DNA of 64,000 nucleotides from Nymphaea colorata (taxonomy: Eukaryota > Streptophyta > Magnoliopsida > Nymphaeales > Nymphaeaceae). Below the pieces are notes generated by a model. It ran no database searches. It saw only the letters and a program-made list of their open reading frames with translations, and had not been told where the DNA came from. Every line of letters begins with the position of its first letter. The first letter of the stretch is position 1. Shown here piece by piece: positions 47,430 to 59,129 of this stretch. Both the position numbers and the translations under genes were made by a program. The stretch is taken from contig NC_045138.2 in NCBI RefSeq assembly GCF_008831285.2, forward strand, positions 32,211,934 to 32,275,933. Direction: 5' to 3'.

Positions 47430-48640
47430 AAGTTGAAAATCTCTCTTTCTCTCTCTTATTGTCCTTTTGTCCTTTTCTCACTCAGTCGCTGGCACGTGGT
47501 CCCCCACCGCACGTGGGCTCAACCCTTCTCTCTCATCTCTCTACACTTCACTTTCAGCCATTTGTTTAGATTTTCTCTCTCTAAGTTCTTCTCTCTCTAA
47601 GTTTTTTTTTCTCTCCCTAAGAGGGAAAAGCGCGAAGGGGGGAGAAAACTCTGTTCTGCGGCCTCTTCCTCCTCCGTGCACGGCGTTGTCGCACTCGGGG
47701 GTCCGCACGTGCTCGGCATCTATGGGGGCCAACCGTCCCTCCCCCATTAGATTTACAGCGTCGCACGTGCGAACCTCCCCCGGCCTCCACACCGTTCCCC
47801 CTCTCCCTGCTCTTGGCCCACCTGATCTTTAACGCAGAAGGAGACGCCCTCCGTTTCTCAGAAGAGAACGACGGCCGTCTTTTGGTTTTGCTTCCTCCAT
47901 TAATGGAGGAGGGAGGAGGAGGAGGAGAGACCGAAAGCCTGGGCCCCCACAACGCCGTCCCTTTCCCCGTTGCTCAAAAGACCAAGCTGCCCTCCTGCTG
48001 CTCGCGGAGGGAGATTCTTAAGAGGAGACTTCACTCTCTCTCTCTAAAAAGTTGTACTCTTCTGTTGCGTGACGGAAGAATCGACGGATTTCACCGACTT
48101 CAATGCGTTCCTCGCGTAATAATTAGTAGTCGTGTGAAATGCCTGAATGCACGAACTCCCCTCGTTCGCATTCCCTACAAAAGTTTCGTGACGATGATGG
48201 CGATCGCTTTTACATGAAGATGGTCAAGATTGGTGGGGTGTTTTAATCATCTCGGCCGCTTCATGATCCTCAGATTCTCGCCACCAACTTGAATTTCAGC
48301 AGCGAGCTTGATTGATGCTCTGATGTTGTGCGCATCGTGAAGTTTTACAAGATGAAATGGGTTGTGAAGGGAATGATGATGAGAAGGGCGAAGACGGTGG
48401 TGTGGCGATTATCGGTGAGGCGTGGGGACGGGGGAATGTCAAAGATCGACGTCAGCCACATGATAGAGTTGACCGGAAAATGGCCGTGTTTTCCGGCAGA
48501 TGCCGACGGAAAAGGACGTGACTCGGCCTGGGATGCGGATGAGTGGGACAAGGTAAGACCCACCGGCGGCCCGAGGGGAGCACAGTGGCCCATTTGTCCT
48601 CTTAGCCAGTGAGGAAGGAAAGCTGCAGCCGCACCACTCC
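47430..48640 (+). other. CpG-rich transcribed-looking island, product not recognised
   Basis: A CT-rich leader-like stretch (47440-47620) passes into G/C-rich DNA with frames at 47467-47832 and 48328-48612. The second frame encodes a basic stretch (KMKWVVKGMMMRRAKTVVW) and reaches a textbook splice donor, GACAAG before GTAAGACC, at about 48553. Several CACGTG cores occur. I recognise no domain. It may be a lineage-specific gene, a decayed gene or a non-coding RNA. Confidence 0.25.
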
Positions 48641-49061
48641 CCACCTCTCACAGCTTTCAATGGCCTCGCTTTCAAACCATGGCTGGTTCTCAGGACATGT
48701 TCGCCCTCTGTCATTTTCCTAGAGAGAGAATGGGGAAAAGAAAGAGAATATACAACCAATTTATGTATAAAACAAAGATGTAGAGGGTACATATACATGG
48801 ATAACACTAACAAGATGGAAAATGAAATGTAAAAAAAAAAAAAAAAGGTGAAAAAATCTGAATGAACATTTTCGCTTTGCTTTTCCTCCGCAGTAAAAAT
48901 TTGACCTTCTTCCGTTTGCTGAAACAACTCAAGGAGAAGGCATCTGGAAATTCGAAAAAAAAAAAAAAAGAGGGCAGATTTTTCCTTTTCCTGCTAGTTT
49001 TTGGTCCTCCTGATCTCCCTACCTTAGCTACCATCTGACCGATCGATTGCTACCGTTGCTG

Positions 49062-52000
49062 CTACTTGTTTTCCGGCGCCTCCTTGATGCTAGTGTCCAC
49101 GGAGCAGAAGCTTCCGTCCAGCTCGGTGCTGCCGCGGCCCCCATTGCCGCCACCAACGTGAAGCTCCTTGAACATGGCCATGACCTGCAGCATCGTGGGT
49201 CGCCTCCACGGCCGGTCATCGAGGCACTGGCAGGCAATTCTCAGGTGCTGCAGTAGCTCCATCTCCAGCCCCGGCTGGTCCTTCGTCTTCAGCGCCGGGT
49301 CGAACACGTCGCTGATCTTGAGCTTGGCGTGCTGCTTCACCCACCCCACAAGGTTGTTGTCGCCGAAGTCGGACGAGTCCGTCGGCTGCCGGCCCGTGAG
49401 AAGCTCCAGCAGGACCACCCCGAAGCTGTAGACGTCGCCCTTGGTGCTGCACCGGAAGCTCTGGTAGTACTCCGGCGGAACGTACCCCGGCGTGCCGGCC
49501 AGAGTGCTGACGCTCAGGTGCGTGTCCATCGCGCTCATGAGCCTCGCCATCCCGAAGTCCGACACCCGTGCCTCCAGGTTCTCGTCCAGCAGCACGTTGC
49601 TGGACTTCATGTCCCTGTGAATTATGTGGGGTATGCAGCTGTGGTGGAGGAAAGCGAGGCCCCTCGCCGCCCCGACGGCGATCTTCCTCCTCGCCGGCCA
49701 GTCGAGGTTGACGCCGCCCTTCTTCTGGTCGTGAAGGACGTCGTCGAGGCTGCCGTACTTCATGTACTCGTACACAAGGAGTCTCTCCTCTCCGACCTTG
49801 CAGTAGCCGAGCAGGGGAACCAGATTCCGGTGCTTGATCTTCCCGATCGTCTCCATCTCTGCCGTGAACTCGCGGTCGCCCTGGCCGCTCACGTGGATGA
49901 GCTTCTTGATGGCGACGACGCTGCCATCCTTGAGCTGCGCCTTGTAGACGTCGCCGAACCCGCCGGAGCCGATCAGGCTGTCGTGGTGGAAGTTGTTGGT
50001 GGCCTCCAGCAAGTCCGCGAACGTGAGCTTCCGCAGCGGCTTATCAAAGGTGGAGAGGTTGATGCTCAGCGCCTCGCGTGTCGTCGCCGTGAACTTCCAG
50101 CCCGTCGTGCGCGTGTAAGTCCCGGAAGAATGATTGTCCGCGAAGCCGGCAGCGGCTGCCGCGGCAGCCTCCTTCTTCCGGCGCTTCTTGCTCTCGACGA
50201 CGACGATGATGATGCCGAAGAAGCAGAAGAGGGAGAAGAGGAGTGCCATCGCCACGCTACCCGCCAGGGATGCCTGCTTCCCGTGGGACTTCCCGCGCCC
50301 CCTTGAATCAGAGGAGGCAGAGTCGTCGCCTCCGCAGGGAGGAAGCGGTAGGCCGCAGAGGCCGGAATTGTTCTCGAACACGGACGCCGGAAAGGAGAAG
50401 AGCTGACCGCCGTTGGGGATGGGACCGCTGAGATTGTTGTTGGAGACGTCGAGGGACGAGAGGAGGCCAAGGTGGGAAAAGGTGGGTGGGATCGGCCCCT
50501 CCAGCTGGTTGTGGGAGAGGAAGAGCTCGGCAATGAAGGTCAGCTTTCCCAATTCATCTGGGATCTTCCCGGTGAGCGAATTGTGGCCCAGATTGAGCAC
50601 GAGGATGTAGAACATGTTGCCGAACTCAGGCGGGATGGGGCCGGAAAGTGAATTGTAGGAGAGGTCCAGGAAGATCATGCTGCCATTATTGCTGAAAGTA
50701 TAGTGGAAGTCGCCCATGTAAGTTCTGGTAAAATTGCAGGCGTGCCGGGTGGGCACCCTCTGGAGGTTCTCTTGCCGGATGCCGCTGAACTCAAGGAGGC
50801 TTCCGGCGCCACGGCAGGTCGGGCTCCCGTCGTTCTTCAGATAGACGTAGCGCTTGTCGGAGATGAGGCCTGCAGCAATGCTGCCCGACTGCTTGGCCAA
50901 AGCGCCTGGTATGGGTCCCGTCAGGTTGTTGCTGTTGAGGTCCAGCCAGATGAGGCTCTTGCAGTCGCCGAGTTCTGGGGGGATCATGCCGGAGAAGGAG
51001 TTGTTCTTGAGCTGCAGGATCGCGAGCTTCGACATCCGGCCGATCCACGGCGGTATCCCCCCGGAGAGCTGGTTCGACGACAGCGAGATCCAGTTGAGAT
51101 TGGTGCAGTTGACAAGGCCGGCGGGGATGCTCCCGGTGAGCCAGTTGTTGTCGAGTACCAAGTTCTCCAGCGTGCTGATCTTCGAGAGCTCCTCCGGTAT
51201 GGTCCCTTGGAGCATGTTCAGCCACATAACCAAGTCCCGAAGACGCCTGAGCTCGCCGAGGCTCGGCGGGATCGTCCCCTTGAGGTAATTGAAGCTCAAG
51301 TCCAGAGAAACGAGCCCGGAGCAGTTGCCCAACGTCGCCGGAATAGAGCCATGGAACTGGTTGTCCTGGAGGTAGAGCTCTCGGAGGGAGTTCCCCGAGT
51401 TCCGGCAGATGCCCTCTGGAATGGGGCCGGAGATGTTGTTCGAACTCAGATCCAGGATCTCTAGCGCCGACATGTTGGCGATGAGGTCAGCCGCGAGCTC
51501 GCCGGTGAAGTTGTTGTAACCAAAAAGGATATTCCTGAGGTTGCTCAAGAGGGATAGGCTTTCCACAGGGAGGTTACCGGAGAAGCTGTTGCCCGTGAGG
51601 TTGAGAATCTCCAGAGCAGAGCAGTGGGCAAGCGACGGCGGGACCTCTCCCGAGAACTTGTTCATGGAGAGATCGAGATTGCGCAGAGACGAACACGAGG
51701 AGAAGAGCGAGGAGGGCAGCTCACCTTGCAGGCGGTTGCCGGAAAGGGAAAGGGACTGGAGGTTAACGCCGAACCCGGCAGCAGGGATTACTCCGGAAAA
51801 GGCGTTCCCCGAAAGGTTGAGGTACGTCAGCCGCCGACATCCGATGAGGCCGTCCCCGATATCGCCGGACAGCTTGTTAGCCGAGAGGTCCAAGTGCTGG
51901 AGGGAGGCGCAGGCTCCGAGATCCGGCATCCCGCCGGAGAAGTTGTTCACCGACAGATCGAGCACCTGGAGGTTCGTGCATCCGGCCACTGGAATCAGAC

Positions 52001-52739
52001 CCGAGACCGAGTTTCCGTGGAGACTCAACACCTGGAGTGTCTTGCAGCCGCCGGAGGAGACTATCCACTCCAGCGCACCATCACCGGAGATGCCGTTCGA
52101 GCTCAGGTCGAGCATCGCGAGCGCGGGGGGCAAGCTTCCGCCGCTTCCGGCGGCGGCGGCCGAGTAAGAGAGCTTGTTCGCGGAGAAGTTCAAGCGAGCA
52201 AGACTATAACAAGAGCCAAGGCCGGAAAGAGAGGGGAGTTCACCGTCGATGAAGTTTCCAGAGAGGTCAAGCTCAACGAGGCTCTTCCCGCAGGCCAGCC
52301 CGACGAACGCCGATAGGTTGCCGGTCACGTTGGCGTAGCCCAGACGCAGTCTCTCCAGCGCAGACATGCCCATCAACAACGCAGCCACGTGTCGGAGATC
52401 GACGTCCAGCTGCCCCCCGCTCAGATCCAAAGACGAGACGCGACGGGTGTCGGCGGCGCAGGTGACGCCGGGGAAAGAGCAGGGGTCGGCGTTGGGTAGC
52501 CAGTGGACGAGGGACCTCGGGTTGGAGACGGCTGCCTTGAAGGCAAGGAGGCGGCGGGCATCGTCGCCTCCGGAGGACAACCTCCGGGTGGGAGCGGCCT
52601 CCGCCCGAAGGAGGCCGCGGGCGGAGGCCGGGAGGAGGAGGAGGAAGCAGAGGAAGAGGAGGAGGTTGGTGGTGCCAATCCTTCTGTAACTTTCCATAGG
52701 TGACAAAACCTTTACGTGTTGGTGGTGGCTTCTCTTCAT
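49062..52739 (-). CDS. BRI1: BRI1-type brassinosteroid receptor kinase, intronless
   Basis: The frame has 1225 codons and no intron, as in known BRI1 genes. Order: signal peptide ([17 protein letters not shown], about 26-42); N-terminal Cys pair (C87, C94); about two dozen LRRs (to about 612); steroid-binding island (about 613-685, with [21 protein letters not shown]); remaining LRRs; Cys pair near C795/C802; transmembrane helix (about 826-848); KKRRKK and a seven-Ala run; then the kinase (about 918-1195). Kinase residues are intact: glycine loop GSGGFGDV (924-931), Lys945, HRD (1041-1043), DFG (1061-1063), and the activation segment [13 protein letters not shown]. The juxtamembrane [20 protein letters not shown], the [10 protein letters not shown] segment and the C-terminal [10 protein letters not shown] point to BRI1 rather than the BRL1/BRL3 paralogues. 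The known role is binding brassinosteroid at the plasma membrane and signalling with SERK co-receptors. Met15 (codon at 52697-52695), just before the signal peptide, is an alternative start and may be the true one. Confidence 0.96.
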   Translation of the reverse strand: MKRSHHQHVKVLSPMESYRRIGTTNLLLFLCFLLLLPASARGLLRAEAAPTRRLSSGGDDARRLLAFKAAVSNPRSLVHWLPNADPCSFPGVTCAADTRRVSSLDLSGGQLDVDLRHVAALLMGMSALERLRLGYANVTGNLSAFVGLACGKSLVELDLSGNFIDGELPSLSGLGSCYSLARLNFSANKLSYSAAAAGSGGSLPPALAMLDLSSNGISGDGALEWIVSSGGCKTLQVLSLHGNSVSGLIPVAGCTNLQVLDLSVNNFSGGMPDLGACASLQHLDLSANKLSGDIGDGLIGCRRLTYLNLSGNAFSGVIPAAGFGVNLQSLSLSGNRLQGELPSSLFSSCSSLRNLDLSMNKFSGEVPPSLAHCSALEILNLTGNSFSGNLPVESLSLLSNLRNILFGYNNFTGELAADLIANMSALEILDLSSNNISGPIPEGICRNSGNSLRELYLQDNQFHGSIPATLGNCSGLVSLDLSFNYLKGTIPPSLGELRRLRDLVMWLNMLQGTIPEELSKISTLENLVLDNNWLTGSIPAGLVNCTNLNWISLSSNQLSGGIPPWIGRMSKLAILQLKNNSFSGMIPPELGDCKSLIWLDLNSNNLTGPIPGALAKQSGSIAAGLISDKRYVYLKNDGSPTCRGAGSLLEFSGIRQENLQRVPTRHACNFTRTYMGDFHYTFSNNGSMIFLDLSYNSLSGPIPPEFGNMFYILVLNLGHNSLTGKIPDELGKLTFIAELFLSHNQLEGPIPPTFSHLGLLSSLDVSNNNLSGPIPNGGQLFSFPASVFENNSGLCGLPLPPCGGDDSASSDSRGRGKSHGKQASLAGSVAMALLFSLFCFFGIIIVVVESKKRRKKEAAAAAAAGFADNHSSGTYTRTTGWKFTATTREALSINLSTFDKPLRKLTFADLLEATNNFHHDSLIGSGGFGDVYKAQLKDGSVVAIKKLIHVSGQGDREFTAEMETIGKIKHRNLVPLLGYCKVGEERLLVYEYMKYGSLDDVLHDQKKGGVNLDWPARRKIAVGAARGLAFLHHSCIPHIIHRDMKSSNVLLDENLEARVSDFGMARLMSAMDTHLSVSTLAGTPGYVPPEYYQSFRCSTKGDVYSFGVVLLELLTGRQPTDSSDFGDNNLVGWVKQHAKLKISDVFDPALKTKDQPGLEMELLQHLRIACQCLDDRPWRRPTMLQVMAMFKELHVGGGNGGRGSTELDGSFCSVDTSIKEAPENK

Positions 52740-53065
52740 TCTGGTCTGGGAAGTAGCTCCGCCATTACAACCTACCAGCAGAGAGAGAAAAAGAGAGACA
52801 GGGAGTCAAAAAAGACGAGACTGAAGGGATGGGATAGGTACTTATAGCAGAGCAGAGCACAGCACAGCATAGCAGAGAGAGTAAGAAGAAGATGAAGAAG
52901 AAGAAAGACTCGATAGAGAGAGAGATGAGCTGGTGGTCACATGGCATATGAAACAAGAAGAGAAGAGAGAGAGAGAGAGAGTTGGATTTTTTTTTTCTGA
53001 TGCGAAGGGATTTTTTTTATCAGTATTTTTGGGGAAGTGTTTCAGTCGAGCTCCCCTAAACAACT
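52740..53065 (-). promoter_or_regulatory. Probable BRI1 5' leader and core promoter
   Basis: On the minus strand this is a CT-rich leader. A TATAAGTA lies at 52839-52846, and a TATATATT is a little farther up near 53100. Either could serve as the TATA element. The CT tracts resemble those in the leaders of many plant genes. Confidence 0.35.
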
Positions 53066-53134
53066 CTCTCTTTCTCTCTCATCCTTCCCTTTAAAAAATA
53101 ATATATAGATAAAGAAATTGCGTGCTTCGATTGA

Positions 53135-53157
53135 CGAGAGAGAGAGAGAGAGAGAGA
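53135..53157. repeat. (GA)n microsatellite upstream of BRI1
   Basis: A GA run of about 22 bp roughly 400 bp upstream of the BRI1 start codon. GA repeats can act as binding sites for plant BBR/BPC factors; that role is inference here. Confidence 0.8.
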
Positions 53158-53239
53158 AGAGGAAGGATGTGGGGTCCACGGTGGAGGGCGAGAACCCGCA
53201 GGCTGCCGGTGGACGACGAGATGTCGAATGACCTTTTTG

Positions 53240-54350
53240 CCCTTATTCCCAACGAGTGATAAATGAGCTCCAGGAGAGGTGCTTATACTATTCTTTTAAA
53301 AGACTATTTCGCCCTCGAAGAATTTGTGAATGGCCGGCCAGTGTCGATCCGTTCGGGTTAATCGCGTCCGACCCGGTTTCATTTAGCTTATTTTCGATTT
53401 TTTTTTTTTTTTTTTTTGCTTGGTGAATCTATTCTCTCTTCCAGCTAACTCCGTTCCAACTTTCGAAAAATTATTGTTCTAGGCGTAGTGGGCTGAATCG
53501 CTTGGTTTTTTTATTTTTTGAAATAGAAAATGTTTGAACATATTAGAATTATTTATTTTAATGAAAAATAGTTTTTAATATTTGGGCCCATTGACAAAGG
53601 ATTAGTTTGAGTCCAGAATGGAATAGATTCGATTTATAGACCAATTTGTACAACAGTAATTGAAACCTTATTAACAATATTTTCAATTTGAGAAAAATAA
53701 AACCAATTGCATCCGATATTTAACTAAATTATATGATTTTTATATCTGTTTCTTCTCCTATTTTTCGTCTCCCTTAACATGAATTATTGTGTGGAAAATG
53801 AAAATTTTTTGGATATTTTTCAAGGAAAAATTAGGCCACCAACTTGTTGAAAACGTTGTCTCTTGGAGGAAACCATACTCACTTCCGTTGTCCGGATCAC
53901 CAGAGTCACTCGAAAGTTGTGTTTGTCACAAACACAAAGTGGGAGTTTCCAAGTTGAACTCGACCAATCATTAAGCTTTTGGACGGGTTTTGGCGGACCA
54001 TATTAAGCCAACGCAAACATTGGAATATTAAGTTTTTTTTTTTTTCTTTTGGTATCATTAAGTTTTTTTTTTAATTATTTAAATAATATTTTTTGTTGAT
54101 CCACAATTGGTACAACTGAATCGTTTCAGTGCAACCTAGACGATTGGGTTCGGTTTTCAAATTATAATTAAATATTTACATAATTCATAATAATTGACAA
54201 AATTTCACTCATTCTATGTTGTTTTTTTTTTCATTTATTTCCATATTTGTTCTTACGATTTTAAATCAAACCATTTTATTTTTATCAAATTCTTGGAAAC
54301 ACGTCTTGTTCTTTACTTGGTGGCTTGTTTTGATATCAAAACTTTCTTGA
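53240..54350. other. AT-rich intergenic DNA upstream of BRI1
   Basis: Short frames only. T runs occur near 53400 and 54032. No gene seen. Confidence 0.4.
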
Positions 54351-54351
54351 T

Positions 54352-54545
54352 CCGAGGGGCATAACTTAATTGGTCAAGTTAGCAGATTAGTGAGAGTTTG
54401 GTCGTCAGTTTGTTTCTAGTGAGTTTGGACTACCAATGATAATGAAAGTTCAAGTCTGATTCACGGAGTATTTTGGTTTTCTAAAATTATGAGAAAATCC
54501 TTTTGATCTCAAACAGGAATTGGATAGGGGGGGCTTTGTTCCTTT
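54352..54545 (+). mobile_element. Decayed SINE-like unit, first family
   Basis: The head is GAGGGGCATAACTTAATTGGTC. The GGTCGTCAGTTTGTTTCT region parallels the 28357 copy, and the tail is GATAGGGGGGGCTTTG. The orientation is again plus. Confidence 0.45.
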
Positions 54546-55380
54546 CTTCCAAAGTCGAGGAATTTTATTTTTTTGAATTTTTTTCTTAAATTGATGTCAA
54601 CGAAATCTCACATTCAGAATCATGTCATCCTTTTGGTCCTCCTCAAACAGTTTCTTCAGTACAAGAGAAAGAATATTTTGAGGAATTAATGGAAAAAAGC
54701 ATGATAAGATTCAACACCAGACACTCTATTGTAAAAGTATTACCTAATTGACTCAAAAAAACAAAAAAAAAAAGTTATGTATTTTCTGTTTCAAAAAACT
54801 TTAATTTTAAGAAATTCAAATATCATAGTGATTCATTTATCCCAACAACTCAAAGAAGCAACTTTTTTTTTCTTTTCCTTTTGTTTTATTCTCTAAAAGC
54901 ACCAGCATCTAGGAATGCATGAAAGATGCGTGTAGTCATGCACTTCTAAAGCAGTATTAGAAGGTTTTCAAAAAGCTTTTGGTGTTTTCGGCTGACTCTT
55001 TTTGTTTGACTGTACAACCAACCGACTAATTAATCATATATACATACATACACACATATACAAAAAATGCGTATGCGTCGTCTATTGATAAAATGTCGCA
55101 TTACCTGCCGTTCCTATCATTGGTTCAAATTTCAAAACCAATTGCTCCTTCTACAAAGTCAATTGTACTTCTCATAACCCATAGTAATTTCCCACAAGTA
55201 AAATTTTAAAAACTTGAGAAAATAACATGTTAACTACATTGGAAACAAATAATTATTGAAACAAATAAATTTACAAAGTACTTCTTCAAAACCATCATAT
55301 ATTTGGTGACCCAGAAAAAAATGTTTGGCGATAAAATCATAGCTTGTGAAAAGACGAAGAAATGAATCAAGGGTAACGCG
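54546..55380. other. AT-rich intergenic DNA
   Basis: No gene seen. Confidence 0.45.
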
Positions 55381-55383
55381 GTA

Positions 55384-55935
55384 AATTCCTCGCCAAAACT
55401 TAAAAGTTGCCGATGGCCAAAGTCTCGCCGCGGAATTCGTGCCGATCCCGTAAGGACATAAACGTCATTTTGATGTTTTCGTGCAGCTGCCTGAATTCAC
55501 CGTACCAGCTTGGCAACCTCATCGTCATTTGGTCGCACCCGAGAGGGTTATCTTGTCTTTTCACATCCGTCCGAGAGTACGCGTCAGACCGTTTGACGGT
55601 CTAGTCCCAAATCATCACGAAGTTTCACGCCGCAGAGAAAATTCGCGCGCTGTGGAAACACCCTCGGAATTGGAGATAAACTTCGAAAATGCCATTCGCC
55701 GGCCCCTTTCAGGATAAATCTCCTCGGGGCAAAGTACAGGCGCTGTAGGCCGTGAAAGTGACGATTGCGTCTCCCCACACCTGTCGCTCTCGTCGGAGTC
55801 TGGGCTCGCCTGGGTGCGCCGGTCCAAGCCCAGGTGGGTCCTGACCTTTTGGCTGCATTTAGTTCGCCACAGTATCTGGGTCAGGGCTAGGTCGCTATGG
55901 TTGAGCCTGGACCCTGTCCAACCCTCCCTCATGGA
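55384..55935. other. CpG-rich island, no recognisable protein
   Basis: CG dinucleotides are unusually frequent (for example TCTCGCCGCGGAATTCG and GAGAGTACGCGTCAGACCG). CAGACCG...GACGGTCTAG gives a short inverted pair at about 55587-55603. Frames of 105 codons or fewer exist on both strands without a known motif. Retained CpG suggests unmethylated promoter-type DNA. Confidence 0.3.
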
Positions 55936-56204
55936 CCCACCTCCATCACTTTCCGGTCCAATCTATAAATATAAATATAAATATAGATAGAAATGATATG
56001 TATACATACATGTGTATATATAAATTAAAATTAACCAGTTGATTCTCTTGTTAAAAGTGCTATGAAACTGTGGCTAATGAATAAAAACCTACTGCCATAT
56101 AATAAACCATTGAGAAGATCGCCAAGTTTTCGTGATTCGCTGTCGAACACCAAGCCTATTCCAACAGCTCGGACTCAGAAGCTTGTAGCATTGGTCATGA
56201 TAAA

Positions 56205-56325
56205 CCCCAATTTATGACTTCCCCCTTAGCAGAAGGCGAAGAGATGAATCAATTGATTCATAGGATCCCATGTCGGTGCGGGACTGAGAGGGCTCGAACC
56301 GGCAGCTTCCGCCTTGACAGGGCAG
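56205..56325 (-). pseudogene. Organellar trnD(GUC)-like fragment
   Basis: On the minus strand, 56325-56279 reads GCCCTGTCAAGGCGGAAGCT, then GCCGGTTCGAGCCCTCTCAG, then TCCCG. This is the anticodon arm (GTC anticodon), T arm and acceptor 3' strand of a plastid-type tRNA-Asp. The 5' half is missing. The sequence beyond (GGATCCTATGAATCAATTG) is probably also organellar flank. It is therefore a fragment of plastid DNA, or of plastid-derived mitochondrial DNA, moved to the nucleus, and is not a working tRNA. Confidence 0.7.
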
Positions 56326-56435
56326 TTTTGATGGCTAACTTATCCTTTCTAAAGATTTTAAACGATGATTTTAAGAATTTAACCATCCGACAACATTTGG
56401 TCGCTGGCTGATTTCAGTTTCTCTTCTCACTCTCT

Positions 56436-56463
56436 TTCTATATATATATATATATATATATAT
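56436..56463. repeat. (TA)n microsatellite
   Basis: A TA run of about 28 bp following CTCTCTTTC. Confidence 0.9.
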
Positions 56464-56980
56464 CATTGTTTCACATTTCTTTTCAAATGGGATGGGAAGA
56501 AGATGATAAAGAAGAATCTAGAATCTAGAAGTAATCAGGAAGCTCTCTCAAGAAAAGCCAAACATGTGGCAATCTTTGCCGATGTTAGGATATGCTCATA
56601 CACTTTTTGGCTTTTTCTAAATGCTGTCATCAATGGTTCATGTTTGTGGACTTCCTAATTTTTCTAAGCAAGCATAGCAAAATTGAATCACTTAAAGAAG
56701 ATTTTGATTCTTTGTATAGTTGTAAAGCATAGTTCAACCATCTCTCTCTCAGTCACTCTCTCTCTAAAGTTAGTACTATTAGAATTGAGGAAAAGTTGGG
56801 ATAAGGTAAGAGGGCTTTGTCGTTTCTCTTTCTAGCATATTTTGATAAGATTTGACTCCAAATATATTTATATTTACACTAAGTTTGATACACCAAAATA
56901 GTATTAATAAAAAAGATAATATTTTCTTTCAAGTAGGCTGCGTTGATCAATGGGTGAAGTGAATGTCTTTTTGGAGTAGC
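56464..56980. other. AT-rich intergenic DNA
   Basis: No gene seen. Confidence 0.4.
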
Positions 56981-56984
56981 ATAC

Positions 56985-57190
56985 TAGGCGGCAAGGCGGT
57001 GCGGTGCACCTCAAAGGGGTCCAAGGTTCAAATCCCGTGGTCACTATGACGACCTAATGCACTCATTCCCTAAACCGTAATAGGTCCCAACACAATCTTT
57101 GTGAACCCTGGTGGTGACCGACACATGAAAGAAGCAGTTGCGTCTCTTTCGGGGCGGAGGCAGTGCAATGAACCACTTTCTCTAAAAAAG
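56985..57190 (+). mobile_element. SINE-like unit with well kept B box
   Basis: GGCAAGGCGGTGCGGTGCACC is followed about 30 bp later by AAGGTTCAAATCCC, a full match to the tRNA B box. Then come GTGGTCACTATGACG, TCGGGGCGGAGGCAGTG and an A-rich end. It is close in layout to the second SINE-like family, with a different middle. Confidence 0.55.
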
Positions 57191-58485
57191 AAATGCATTT
57201 TTGGAGTTAAACACAAGAGACTAAGCTGTTTGACTCTTTAAATGCAATTCATGCATTTATTCTGATAGCGTGCTTTAGGGCAATTAAACCACTGGGTGGC
57301 ATATAACTGAAGCTTAACAAAGGATGCTTGATTCCCATGAAAACCATACTTTTATCACATATGTAATAAATAACTCAGCCATTTATATAAATATCTACTC
57401 GGTCCCTCCCCCTCTTTAAGATCATAATAGTTGGATCATGAATTTTTCCACTTCCATAAGATTTGGATCGAAAAATGGATCTTGGCATTATCCAAACATC
57501 AAAATTTTGGCATTTGCGATTTGAACCGTTATGTTCCGGAGTCTCCAACGCAAAAAAACTAATTTTATTTGTATTTAAATTCATAATCAAGATCCAGATC
57601 CAGTAGAATCATACTAGTTGTACTTTGGTCCAAGTTCCCAATTAAGTCTAGTGACCCATTGACAAAAAAAAAAAAAAAAATCCCCCCACAATATCTCCCC
57701 AGCTACATGAGACACTAAGATCAAGCAAGGCTATTTAAACTCATAAAGGGCATTCCAAGCCCTACTTTGTTTGAGAAAAGAAATTATAAAAAAAAAAACT
57801 TTTTTTATATGCTTAAATCAGTCAGAGATATTTGTTTTGGAAAGCTTTATGCACTAAACTTTGTTGGTAGTCAATAAAATAATAATAATAATAAATAGTT
57901 CACATATGATGCATCATCTTCAATTTAGTGGTAGTTATCATGATGGAAAATCCTGTTTCTTCCACAGTTATGACTGTCTAGTCACAGAGAGAGGACATCA
58001 TATCAGGTCCCCCAACTCCTGTTTGGGCAAAAGATGAAATTGGGGCATTAATGCTACCACACAAGAAGAAGGAAACTCTGAAGAAAAAGGCTGAAAAGAA
58101 GTTGATCTTTTTGGGCACTCAAAACCATGAAAAGGTGAACACTTTGGGAGTTCCACACACCTGCTGCTGCTTCTGTCCCATGCCCCTTCCTTTTTCCACT
58201 TTACACATCAGTCATTTGGGGCTTGTGCTTAAGCATCCATTCCAATGATCCACAAAAAAAAACCCTAAAATCTCTTCCAACTTGCAGAAACAGCTTGAGG
58301 CAAATGTACTTTCATGCTTTTTTAATTCTTTTATGTTTTACATGCCTTTTCAAATGTGAGTTCTCACCTCAAGAGCATAAGAACAGAGAGTTTTTTGGCT
58401 GTTAATATGCTTGACTTTTTCATAGCTTTGTTTTTTTTTTTTTCTCTCTCTCTCTCTCTTTAGTGGATTGTAGTGTCAAATTAGG
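57191..58485. other. Intergenic DNA, no gene seen
   Basis: It has A runs near 57664-57680 and a CT run near 58440-58459. Short frames have no known product. Confidence 0.4.
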
Positions 58486-58487
58486 AG

Positions 58488-58662
58488 CAGGGGCGGAGCG
58501 AGAAATTTTTTCTGGCTGCGGGGCAGTAGTAATAAATTTTGAAATTTTAAGGGGAACCAACATGTAAATAAGAAAAATTGCCCTAAGTTGTCTACAGAAA
58601 AATACATATTTTTTACGGCTCAGGCTCGGTGTAGACGTTGCCCACACCTGTCTCTGCCCATG
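58488..58662. mobile_element. Decayed GGCGGAGCCA-type MITE
   Basis: It starts CAGGGGCGGAGCGAGAAATT and its interior TGCGGGGCAGTAGTAATAAA parallels the 47107 copy (TATGGGGCAGTAGTACATAG). The right end CCCACACCTGTCTCTGCCCA corresponds to the CCCACACCTGCCCCACG end there. No duplication is visible. Confidence 0.6.
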
Positions 58663-58839
58663 ACCATGCCTCAGTAAATTAATATCCTTTTCACACAACT
58701 TTTTCTTTTTTTACTGCCCTCCTGCTTTTCAATCCAAAATGACAAACTTGTTTGCTCTTAAATTTTGAAAAGAATTGGGAGAACGCTTTTAATTTTGAGA
58801 GCTAAAGATTAGTCTAAGATCAAGGTTGTGCTTCAGAGC

Positions 58840-59008
58840 CACAAGGTGGCTAGTGTGGGCAGTTGCCTACAGCAGCCTCACAAACTTTACTTATTTTTAT
58901 GTTAATAATTTTATATATTTGGTTGTTTATATACATGTATAGGTGCCCCTCAAAACATTAAGGTTATTGAATTAGTGCCTCCACCAGCCAAAGTTTCTGG
59001 CTCCGCTA
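58840..59008. mobile_element. Further decayed relative of the GGCGGAGCCA family
   Basis: GTGTGGGCAGTTGCCTACAG on the left and TTTCTGGCTCCGCTAG on the right match the family ends. The left terminus is worn. Confidence 0.4.
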
Positions 59009-59068
59009 GTTTGTGCTTCCTTGACACCCTTTAGAGACCGTTTTGATCGTCATTAGATCATCATCCAA

Positions 59069-59127
59069 ACACTCTTTAAACACTATTTTAGAGAAAAAAA
59101 AACCTCTAAAATGGTGTTTAAGGGTGT
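59069..59127. repeat. Perfect-type foldback, about 25-bp arms
   Basis: ACTCTTTAAACACTATTTTA then GAG pairs with the inverse CTCTAAAATGGTGTTTAAGG across a short A-rich loop, with few mismatches. Longer flanks (CAAACAC) extend it. It is a small foldback MITE or hairpin. Confidence 0.75.
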
Positions 59128-59129
59128 GA

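Noticed and set aside
49329-52316. Long plus-strand frames of 325, 253, 230 and 208 codons opposite BRI1
   Set aside because: They lie wholly antisense to the BRI1 coding sequence. Its G/C-rich third positions and LRR periodicity open the opposite frames. No independent motif is present.
49062-52739. BRL1/BRL3 paralogue instead of BRI1
   Set aside because: The kinase and juxtamembrane words ([35 protein letters not shown]) and the [10 protein letters not shown] tail are the BRI1 versions.
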